Notes under the pieces: generated by a model | Database searches by the model: none | Told to the model about the DNA's origin: nothing | What the model saw: the letters and a program-made list of their open reading frames with translations, nothing else | Origin: P52-10 sp041397365 | GTDB taxonomy: Bacteria > Pseudomonadota > Alphaproteobacteria > Rhizobiales > Xanthobacteraceae | Direction of reading: 5' to 3' | Length of the DNA stretch: 64,000 nucleotides | Assembly: GCA_041397365.1 (NCBI GenBank) | Contig: JAWKWT010000002.1 | Span: 124,001 to 188,000, forward strand | Part shown: piece by piece, positions 57,311 to 64,000 of the stretch | Layout: every line of letters starts with the position of its first letter | Position numbering within the stretch: the stretch's first letter is position 1 | Translations under genes and position numbers: made by a program

Positions 57311-57499
57311 CAAGTTGAGCCCTGGTTGCGGCAATCCGGCTGTCAGGCACGCCGAGCGGTGCGGACAATGGCCTTTTCAGACCGTCCGCACAAGATTCGA
57401 GGTGCCCGAGCCGTTTATACACTATCCGAAGCAGACAATGTGTGGCGGCTTCGTGGCCGGAACACCGCACCCACGCAATCGTGCTTCGGAAGACGCCCC

Positions 57500-59161
57500 T
57501 CACATCGCCTGATAGTTCGGACCTCCGCCGCCCTCCGGCGGAACCCAGGTGATGTTGCCGTTGGGGTCCTTGATGTCGCAGGTTTTGCAGTGGACGCAGT
57601 TCTGTGCGTTGATGACGAACTTCTTGTCACCGCCCTCCTCGACCCATTCGTACACCCCCGCCGGGCAGTAGCGATTCGAGGGGCCCGCGAAAACCTCCAG
57701 TTCCGACCGCTTTTGCAGGTCGAGATCGGCGACCTTCAGGTGGATCGGCTGGTCTTCCTCATGGTTGGTGTTCGACAGGAACACCGAGGAGAGCCGGTCG
57801 AAGGTCAGCTTGCCGTCAAATTTCGGAGCCTGGATCGGCTGCGAATCCTTCGCCGGCGTGAGCGTCTCGCGATCCAGCTTGCCGTGGCCGAGCGTGCCGA
57901 ACAAAGAGAAGCCGAACAGCGTGTTCGTCCACATGTCAAGGCCGCCGAGGCCGACACCCAGCACGGTGCCGAATTTGGACCAGAGCGGCTTGACGTTGCG
58001 GACCTTGAACAGGTCCCTGCCGACGGCCGAATCGCGCCAGCCGTTCTCGTACTCGACGACCTCGTCATTGGCGCGGCCGGCGGCGATCGCCGCCGCCACA
58101 TGCTCGGCGCCCTGCATGCCGGTGCCCATCGCATTGTGGACGCCCTTGATGCGCGGCACGTTGACGAAGCCGCCGGCGCAGCCGATCAGCGCGCCGCCCT
58201 TGAAGGTCAGGCGCGGCACCGACTGGTAGCCGCCTTCGGTGATCGCGCGAGAGCCGTAAGCGAGGCGCTTGGCGCCCTCGAACACCGGCGCGACCTTCGG
58301 GTGCGTCTTGAAGCGCTGGAACTCCTCGAACGGCGACAGATACGGGTCGGTGTAGTTCAGGTGAACGACGAAGCCGACCGCGATCAGATTGTCGTCGTAG
58401 TGATAAAGGAACGATCCGCCGCCGGTGGACATGCCGAGCGGCCAGCCGAAGGAGTGCTGGATCAGGCCCTTTTTATGCTTGGCCGGATCGATCTCCCAGA
58501 CCTCTTTCAGGCCGATGCCGAATTTCGGCGGCTCCGAATTCTTGTCGAGATCGAATTTGCGGATGAGCTGCTTGGTCAGGCTGCCGCGCGCGCCTTCGGC
58601 AAACAAGGTGTACTTGCCCAGCAACTCCATCCCGCGTGCATAAGAATCCTTCGGCTTGCCGTCTCGGCCGATGCCCATGTCGCCGGTGGCGATGCCGCGC
58701 ACCTCACCGTCGTCACCATAAATCACCTCGGCGGCGGCGAAGCCCGGATAGATTTCGACGCCCAGCGCTTCCGCCTTGGTCGCGAGCCAGCGGCACACCA
58801 TGCCGAGCGAGCCGATGTAGCAGTGATGATTATTCATCAGCGGCGGCATCAGGAAGTTCGGCAGCCGGATCGCGCCGGCCTTGGTCGTCCAGTAGAAATG
58901 GTCGTCCTTGACCTGTGTCGTCAGCGGACAGTCGGGGTCCTCGCGCCAGTCCGGGATGAGCTTGTCGAGCGAGACCGGATCGATCACCGCGCCCGAAAGA
59001 ATATGCGCGCCGACCTCGGAGCCCTTCTCGACGATGACGACGGACAGGTCCGGGTTGATCTGTTTCAGGCGGATCGCCGCGGCAAGACCGGACGGTCCCG
59101 CGCCGACCACCACGACGTCGAACTCCATGGATTCACGGGGCGGCAACTCTTCGGTGCTCAT
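57500..59161 (-). CDS. Electron transfer flavoprotein-ubiquinone oxidoreductase
   Basis: A 553-residue membrane-associated enzyme moving electrons from ETF to ubiquinone. The FAD fold is FDVVVVGAGPSGLAAAIRLK. The central UQ-binding and membrane segment includes HSFGWPLGMSTGGGSFLYHY and IGCAGGFVNVPRIKGVHNAM. The [4Fe-4S] domain at the end has CPAGVYEW, then NCVHCKTCDIKDPNGNITWV. The start at 59161 follows GAGGAAACG; the upstream frame extension is rejected. It completes the acceptor side for the glutaryl-CoA dehydrogenase at 231-1451 and other acyl-CoA dehydrogenases. Confidence 0.95.
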   Translation of the reverse strand: MSTEELPPRESMEFDVVVVGAGPSGLAAAIRLKQINPDLSVVIVEKGSEVGAHILSGAVIDPVSLDKLIPDWREDPDCPLTTQVKDDHFYWTTKAGAIRLPNFLMPPLMNNHHCYIGSLGMVCRWLATKAEALGVEIYPGFAAAEVIYGDDGEVRGIATGDMGIGRDGKPKDSYARGMELLGKYTLFAEGARGSLTKQLIRKFDLDKNSEPPKFGIGLKEVWEIDPAKHKKGLIQHSFGWPLGMSTGGGSFLYHYDDNLIAVGFVVHLNYTDPYLSPFEEFQRFKTHPKVAPVFEGAKRLAYGSRAITEGGYQSVPRLTFKGGALIGCAGGFVNVPRIKGVHNAMGTGMQGAEHVAAAIAAGRANDEVVEYENGWRDSAVGRDLFKVRNVKPLWSKFGTVLGVGLGGLDMWTNTLFGFSLFGTLGHGKLDRETLTPAKDSQPIQAPKFDGKLTFDRLSSVFLSNTNHEEDQPIHLKVADLDLQKRSELEVFAGPSNRYCPAGVYEWVEEGGDKKFVINAQNCVHCKTCDIKDPNGNITWVPPEGGGGPNYQAM

Positions 59162-59278
59162 CGTTTCCTCGAACAGTTCTAAGCAAACTTTGTTCTTGAC
59201 GATTTTCACCGCAATCACAACCGCTGAAATGCGGGAGAGCTATACCGCATCGCAACAAGGAATTTCGCGGACCGGAAT

Positions 59279-60479
59279 TCAGGCTTTCGGCCTCCTCCGC
59301 GACCAGAGCAGCGCCAGCGGCCCGAAGGCGATGCCGAGCGCGAGCAGGCCGAAACCCGCGACCCAGCCGGTCGCACTCACCGGCCCGCCGGCCGCGTCGA
59401 TGGCGACCCCGACGCCCCACGCGCCGAGCGCCGACAGGCCGAATCCCACGGTCGAATGCAGCGCCATCGTCGCGCCGCGGAAATTCGGGTCGGCGGACAA
59501 CGTCATGCCGGAGGTCAGCGCGCCGGAATCGGCGTTGACCGTGAAGGCGTAGATCAGGATCAGGCCCAGCAGCAGCCAGGCGGACTGGCCGGCGAACAGG
59601 GCGATGAGCACCGCCACCAGCGCCGATCCCGCCATCACCAGTCCGATCGCACGATGCCGGCCGAAGCGAATAGCCAACTCGTTTCCGAGGATGCTCGACG
59701 GCATCGCCAGAATCGTGAAGGCGACACTGACGGCGATCGGCCCCGGCAGGCCGCTGCCGGCATTTTTGGCGGCGACGAAGGTCCAGAAGCCGACGATCCA
59801 GGTGCGGATGCCGTAGAGTTCGAAGCAGTGCGCGCCGTAGCCGAAAATGTAGCCGAGCGCGGTCCGGTTGCGGAACACCGGTCCGAAATCCAGAAGCTTC
59901 GCGCTCACTGGCGCCGGTCTGTGCGGCGGCATCAGCAGACAGGTGACAATCATCGCGACCGGGCCGATTCCGGTGATGAAGAACGCCGCCTGCCAGCCGA
60001 AGGCGTCGGCGGCGAGCTGCGCGACCAGAAACGACAGGCCGACGCCAAAGGAGAAACTGGAGGTGTAGAGTGTGACCGCGCGAGAACTGTCGCCCGGCGG
60101 CAGGCGGTCGGTCAGCGCCTTCAGCCCCGGCATGTAGGCCCCGGCGAAGCCGATGCCGGCCAGCGCCGAGATCCCCATCGCCGACCACGGCCCGTCGGCA
60201 AACAGCCCGAATGCGATCGTCGCAAGCCCGCTCAGAAAAGAACCGCACAGAAGGATGAGCCGCGCGTCGATGCGGTCCGTCAGCGTGGTGAGGATCGGAA
60301 CGGCGAGCATGTAGCCGGCCGCATAGCCGCTCGCCATCAGCCCGGCCTGCCCGGCCGACAGATGCCAGCTACAACGGCATCAGCCGCCAGCCATGATCGC
60401 CGGCACGACCAATACGCGGCAGCAGATTGCCCACCTGGCCGATGCACATCGCCGCGATCAGCGATCGTCCTGAAAGCAC
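59279..60479 (-). pseudogene. MFS transporter, N-terminal frameshifts
   Basis: The main frame (59279 to about 60360) carries a clean run of membrane helices: ASGYAAGYMLAVPILTTLTD with RIDARLILLCGSFLSGLATI, then AGIGFAGAYMPGLKALTDRL. The expected first helix (SGRSLIAAMCIGQVGNLLPR, GTG start at 60479 after GGGGGAG) lies in another frame, with breaks near 60405 and 60365. Joined length is about 400, 12 helices. Substrate unknown. Convergent neighbours are absent; it is divergent from the UDG gene. Confidence 0.75.
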
Positions 60480-60583
60480 CGCGTCTCCCCCTGTTCCGCT
60501 GGCGGAGTTTAGCCGGATGCGGCGGCGGCGCCATCCACAACGAGCGGCTTGCCGCCGCGGCGCGCAATCCCCATAAACCAACC

Positions 60584-61420
60584 ATGGCGACCGACCATCC
60601 CCCGACCGCGCGCGAATTGCTGAGCTTCTATCTGGAGGCCGGAGTCGATTGCGCGATCGGCGAGGAGCCGGTCAACCGGCTGGCCGACGATACGCCGCCG
60701 CCGCGCGAGGAAGCGTCGCCGGCGGAGCCTTTGCGGGAACCACAGCGTGCCGAACGTCCGCTACCGCCGCTCGCGAGGCCCGCTTCTGCCACCGCCATCG
60801 CGCCGCCGCCCGAAGCCGCGACGAAATCGGCGCGCGAGGCGGCCGTGACCGCAAGATCGCTGGAGGAGCTGCGCGAGCTTCTGGAAAAATTCGACGGCTG
60901 CGCGCTGAAACAAACCGCCTCAAGGTTGGTGTTCGCGGACGGCAATCCGCAGGCGCGGCTGATGTTCGTCGGCGAAGCGCCGGGCCGCGACGAGGACCGC
61001 GCCGGGCTGCCTTTCGTCGGCCGCTCCGGGCAATTGCTCGACAGGATGATCGCGGCGATCGGCCTCGACCGCACGCAGGTCTACATCGCCAACATCATTC
61101 CGTGGCGGCCGCCGGGCAATCGCACGCCAACGCCGCAGGAAACGCAAATCTGTCTGCCCTTCATCCGCCGGCAGATCGAACTGGTGAATCCGGACGTTCT
61201 CGTCTGCCTCGGCAATCCCTCCAGCCAGGGCATTCTCGAAACGCGCGAAGGCATCATGAAAACGCGCGGGCGCTGGCGCGACTACGACACCGGCACGCGC
61301 ACCATCAAGGCGATGGCGACCTTCCACCCGGCCTATCTGCTGCGCTCGCCCGCCTACAAGCGCCTCGCCTGGCAGGATTTTCGCGAAATCCGCCGGGCGC
61401 TGGCCAATTCATCCGGCTAG
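60584..61420 (+). CDS. Uracil-DNA glycosylase, family 4-like, lacking two Fe-S cysteines
   Basis: A 278-residue protein removing uracil from DNA. The N-terminal 95 residues are a Pro/Ala/Glu linker. The catalytic domain shows LMFVGEAPGRDEDRAGLPFV (motif A), GRSGQLLDRMIAAIGLDRTQ, PWRPPGNRTPTPQETQICLP and FHPAYLLRSPAYKRLAWQDF (motif B His). Family 4 enzymes bind [4Fe-4S] with four Cys. Here CALKQTA keeps one of the first pair, and PWRPPGNR has Trp where KCRPPGNR has Cys, leaving at most two ligands. Such forms are common in Bradyrhizobiaceae as I recall. Start at ATG 60584. Confidence 0.9.
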   Translation: MATDHPPTARELLSFYLEAGVDCAIGEEPVNRLADDTPPPREEASPAEPLREPQRAERPLPPLARPASATAIAPPPEAATKSAREAAVTARSLEELRELLEKFDGCALKQTASRLVFADGNPQARLMFVGEAPGRDEDRAGLPFVGRSGQLLDRMIAAIGLDRTQVYIANIIPWRPPGNRTPTPQETQICLPFIRRQIELVNPDVLVCLGNPSSQGILETREGIMKTRGRWRDYDTGTRTIKAMATFHPAYLLRSPAYKRLAWQDFREIRRALANSSG

Positions 61421-61527
61421 CTTAAAAAAACCGGCGTCGTCTCTGCTTTCGCAGGGACGACAAGGAGAAAATCGGAGCCAATGCCGACAGGCGGCGCGGT
61501 CGTTAAAACCGCGTCGCCTGCCTGATT

Positions 61528-62520
61528 TTATTGTTTCGGAATATTCAGGCTTTCCAGAACGGCACGCATCGAGGCCGCTTCCTTCTTGTAGAGCGCCTGC
61601 GATTCCTCATAACCGAGCGGCAGTTCGATCGGAAAATTGGCAAGGGCTGCTTGCGTCTTCTGATCCTTGCCGGCCGCGACCATCAGATCGGACAGCTTCT
61701 TGACGATCTCCATGGGCGTGCCGGCCGGGGCGGCGAGCAGGCCGCTGAAACCGCCGAGCTGGAAGAACGTCGACGTTGCGCCCTGCTGCGGCAAGGTCTT
61801 CAGATCCGGCAAAATCCGGATCGGCCGGCTGGTGGAGGAAATGGCATGCGCCTTCTTCGCCTGAAGCACCGGCAGCCCCGCCGGATAGGAGCCGATCGCG
61901 CCGTCGATCGACTGACTCATCACGTCGGCCCACATCGGCGCCTCGCCGCGATAATGCACCGGCTCGATTGTGAGGCCGAATAGCTTGTTGAGCTCGATGA
62001 TCGTGATATGCGCCGAGGAATAAGCGCCATAGGTGCCGATGCTTACCTTGCCGGCCTTCTTGGCATAGGCGACGAACTCCTCGAGATTCTTTGCTGGTAT
62101 TTTTTCGTTGAGCGCGAGCAGGATACCCTGGCTCTCGATCGCGGAGATGATAACGAAATCCTTGTCGGGATCGTATGGCAGCTCCTTGAACAGCACGAGA
62201 TTATGGATGAGCGACGAGCCGATCGTCATCATCAGCGTATAGCCATCCGGCGCGGCGCGCTTCACTTCGCCGACGCCGAGCATCCCGCTCGCGCCGCCCT
62301 TGTTGTCGACGATGAAGGACTGGCCCAGCTGCTTGCCGAGATAATCCGAATAGACCCGCGCGATCTGGTCGGTCTGACCGCCAACCGGATACGGCACGAT
62401 CACCTTGACCGGCTTGTTCGGCCAGTTCGATTGCGCCATCGTCTGGCTGCCGAGCGCCGGCAGCACCGCCGCCGAGAGTCCTGCGGCCAGCATCTGGCGG
62501 CGGCTAAATTTCCAATCCAT
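61528..62520 (-). CDS. Bug-type tripartite tricarboxylate transporter substrate-binding protein
   Basis: A 330-residue TctC-family periplasmic protein. ATG 62520 (GGAGAGAACGAA upstream) opens a signal peptide with RRQMLAAGLSAAVLPALG. The mature start SNWPNKPVKVIVPYPVGGQT, with FIVDNKGGASGMLGVGEVKR, is typical. No TctA or TctB gene is nearby, so it is an orphan binding protein. A close paralogue lies immediately upstream (62588-63580); both share PNKPVKVIVPYPVGGQTD-like starts and FPIELPL near the end, indicating a tandem duplication. Confidence 0.92.
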   Translation of the reverse strand: MDWKFSRRQMLAAGLSAAVLPALGSQTMAQSNWPNKPVKVIVPYPVGGQTDQIARVYSDYLGKQLGQSFIVDNKGGASGMLGVGEVKRAAPDGYTLMMTIGSSLIHNLVLFKELPYDPDKDFVIISAIESQGILLALNEKIPAKNLEEFVAYAKKAGKVSIGTYGAYSSAHITIIELNKLFGLTIEPVHYRGEAPMWADVMSQSIDGAIGSYPAGLPVLQAKKAHAISSTSRPIRILPDLKTLPQQGATSTFFQLGGFSGLLAAPAGTPMEIVKKLSDLMVAAGKDQKTQAALANFPIELPLGYEESQALYKKEAASMRAVLESLNIPKQ

Positions 62521-62587
62521 TTCGTTCTCTCCTGAAACATCCACTCTTGGATTTAGAACAAACACTCTTTGCGGCGACGCGCAGCGG

Positions 62588-63580
62588 CTATTGCTTCGGA
62601 ATGCCCATCCCTTCCAGGAAGGTGCGCATCGCCGTCGCATTCTTCTTGTAATCGGCCTGCGTCGCCTCGAGACTCAACGGCAGTTCGATCGGAAAATTGG
62701 CGAGAGCTGCTTGCGTTTTCTGATCCTTGCCGGCCGCCACCATCAGGTCGGAGAGCTTCTGGATGATTTCCTTCGGCGTTCCGGCAGGCGCCGCCAGAAT
62801 GCCGCTATAGACGTCGATCTCGAAGAATTTCGAGGTCGCGCCCTGCTCCTTCAGCGTCTTCACGTCCGGCAGGATCTTGATGGGCCGGCCGCTCGCGCCG
62901 ATGACCCTGCCGCGCTTGCCCTGTACGACCGGCATCGCCGCCAGATAGGAGCCTAGCCCGCCGTCGATCGATTGGTTCAGCACATCGGCCCACATCGGCG
63001 CTTCGCCGCGATAATGCACCGGCTCGATTGCGAGACCGTACTGCTTGTTCAGTTCGAGAATCGCGATATGCGCCGCCGAATTCGCGCCATAGGTGCCGAG
63101 GCTGACCTTGCCGCCCTTCTTGGCGTAGGCGACGAACTCCGCCAGATTCTTCGCCGGCACCTTGTCGGCGACGACCAGCGCCACGCCCTGAGCGGCGATC
63201 GAGGAAATCAACGTAAAATCCTTGTCCGGATCGTAAGGCAGTTCCTTGAACAGCACGACGTTGTTGATGAGCGGCGTGCCGATCGTCAGCAGCAGAGTAT
63301 AGCCATCCGGCGGCGCGCGCTTGACTTCGGTCAAACCCACGACGCCGCTCGCACCGGATTTATTGTCGACGACCACCGGCTGCCCGAGCTGCTTGCCGAT
63401 GTAATCCCCATAGGTACGCGCGATCAGGTCAGTCTGGCCGCCGACCGGATACGGCACGATGATCTTGATCGGCTTGTTCGGCCAGTTCGCCTGCGCACGC
63501 GCGCGCGCTCCAAGCATCGGCAGCGCCGCCGTCGCAAGACCCGCCGCAAGCAGATGGCGGCGGCTAACGTCCATGGACAT
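62588..63580 (-). CDS. Bug-type tripartite tricarboxylate transporter substrate-binding protein (tandem paralogue)
   Basis: A 330-residue TctC-family protein, the upstream partner of the pair. ATG 63580 follows GGGAGAAACGGGA; a second ATG at 63574 is possible. Signal peptide RRHLLAAGLATAALPMLG, then ANWPNKPIKIIVPYPVGGQT and VVDNKSGASGVVGLTEVKRA. It has the same length as its neighbour and aligns end to end without gaps in the parts I compared. The short intergenic gap (67 bases) suggests one transcript. The ligand is unknown. Confidence 0.92.
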   Translation of the reverse strand: MSMDVSRRHLLAAGLATAALPMLGARARAQANWPNKPIKIIVPYPVGGQTDLIARTYGDYIGKQLGQPVVVDNKSGASGVVGLTEVKRAPPDGYTLLLTIGTPLINNVVLFKELPYDPDKDFTLISSIAAQGVALVVADKVPAKNLAEFVAYAKKGGKVSLGTYGANSAAHIAILELNKQYGLAIEPVHYRGEAPMWADVLNQSIDGGLGSYLAAMPVVQGKRGRVIGASGRPIKILPDVKTLKEQGATSKFFEIDVYSGILAAPAGTPKEIIQKLSDLMVAAGKDQKTQAALANFPIELPLSLEATQADYKKNATAMRTFLEGMGIPKQ

Positions 63581-63702
63581 TCCCGTTTCTCCCAAATGAT
63601 CGATTTTGTTTGTTTTGTTTTGTTCGTTGTAGCAGGGCGCGAGCGGCAGGAGGTGAGACAATCTGCCGCTCGACTTTAGTCGGGCCGCCGGATGGCGGTC
63701 TT

Positions 63703-64000
63703 TCAGTTGGACGGCGGCGGCGCGCGCCTCACGCCGCCTGCGGTGATGCCGCCATCGATGACGATTTCGGCGCCGGTGACGTAGCGCGAGGCGTCGGAGG
63801 CCAGGAACAGCACGCCATTGGCGATATCCTGCGCCTCGCCGGCAAAGCCGAGCGGCACGCCGGCCTTCGCCAGATCCTCGGCGCGCATCGGCGTGTTGTG
63901 GCCGACGCCGGTGGTCGCCTCGCGCGGAATCTTGCCCCAGATCGGCGTGTCGATGATGCCGGGATGAACCGAGTTGACGCGGATGCCGTCATTCGCGCCG
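63703..64000 (-). CDS. SDR family oxidoreductase (C-terminal part, runs off the window)
   Basis: The C-terminal 98 residues of a short-chain dehydrogenase. It reads IRVNSVHPGIIDTPIWGKIP, then AGVPLGFAGEAQDIANGVLF and LASDASRYVTGAEIVIDGGI, the classic SDR end. The catalytic Tyr-x3-Lys lies beyond the window edge. Downstream are the Bug proteins, separated by a leader region with TTTGTTTTGTTTTGTT at about 63605-63625. Substrate unknown. Confidence 0.9.
   Translation of the reverse strand, partial: GANDGIRVNSVHPGIIDTPIWGKIPREATTGVGHNTPMRAEDLAKAGVPLGFAGEAQDIANGVLFLASDASRYVTGAEIVIDGGITAGGVRRAPPPSN

Noticed and set aside
54596..57334. A 912-residue open frame joining a TPR protein to IspE
   Set aside because: The join is created by a single-base deletion near 55600. 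The natural end of the TPR protein (DDKGG, stop at 55504) is visible in the other frame, and IspE has its own GTG start.
59456..61420. 654-residue plus-strand frame ending in uracil-DNA glycosylase
   Set aside because: The first 376 codons are antisense to the MFS gene. The UDG start at 60584 gives a normal family length.
61436..61461. GTCGTCTCTGCTTTCGCAGG-type short palindrome after the UDG gene
   Set aside because: Resembles another intergenic repeat family, but only this one weak copy is seen in the window, too little to call.

Overview
The window is GC-rich, densely coded alphaproteobacterial chromosome. It is most likely from the order Hyphomicrobiales, close to Bradyrhizobium, Rhodopseudomonas or Pseudolabrys. 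Supporting signs are a TctCBA tripartite tricarboxylate transporter and further Bug-type binding proteins, DUF1236 and PRC-barrel secreted proteins, a RibB with a degenerate GTP cyclohydrolase II half, a NadQ-like NAD regulator beside nadABC, and rhizobial-type intergenic palindromes. No phage, plasmid, insertion sequence, CRISPR array or restriction system is seen.

Layout. 0-6 kb: end of a probable metallo-hydrolase, glutaryl-CoA dehydrogenase, ribB and tctCBA. 6-9 kb: small secreted or envelope proteins (a broken DUF1236 gene and two PRC-barrel proteins). 8.8-16.7 kb: a flavin-dependent monooxygenase, an amidase with a monooxygenase-domain partner, and a complete branched-chain amino acid type ABC importer (binding protein, LivH, LivM, LivG, LivF). 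16.8-24.5 kb: a DUF1932 dehydrogenase, a hybrid sensor kinase, tRNA-Pro(CGG), Sua5, a D-2-hydroxyglutarate dehydrogenase-like flavoenzyme, an SRAP/YedK protein and a NUDIX hydrolase. 24.7-30.7 kb: dihydroorotase-like protein, YgfZ, 3-methyladenine glycosylase, HD hydrolase, dual-specificity phosphatase-like protein and the NadQ-like regulator; much of this stretch is broken by indels. 30.9-37.5 kb: a DUF2339 membrane protein, two exported proteins, an AcuI-type reductase and an MFS transporter. 37.9-41.6 kb: nadA, nadB, nadC behind a clear palindromic operator. 41.6-50.5 kb: SleB-type hydrolase, ppdK, DUF3096, a second DUF1236 gene, glyS and glyQ. 50.8-61.4 kb: a housekeeping block (SppA, tRNA methyltransferase-like protein, DUF2007, polyprenyl diphosphate synthase, IspE, TPR protein, ETF-ubiquinone oxidoreductase, MFS protein, uracil-DNA glycosylase). 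61.5-64 kb: two tandem Bug binding proteins and the end of an SDR gene.

How the genes work together. Glutaryl-CoA dehydrogenase would pass electrons through ETF to the ETF-quinone oxidoreductase encoded here. The Tct, Bug and Liv systems point to scavenging of organic acids and amino acids. The nadABC operon and the NadQ-like gene form a plausible local NAD control circuit.

Quality warning. At least 14 genes carry one or more apparent single-base indels, including genes usually essential (polyprenyl diphosphate synthase) and a run of breaks at 24.7-27.5 kb. The simplest explanation is residual sequencing error rather than gene decay, so 'pseudogene' here means 'reading frame broken in this sequence'. 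I did not find a convincing undescribed multi-gene system. The most interesting items are the NAD regulator and operator pair, the histone-like tail on PPDK, a UDG lacking Fe-S cysteines, and a dihydroorotase-like protein with an altered metal motif.
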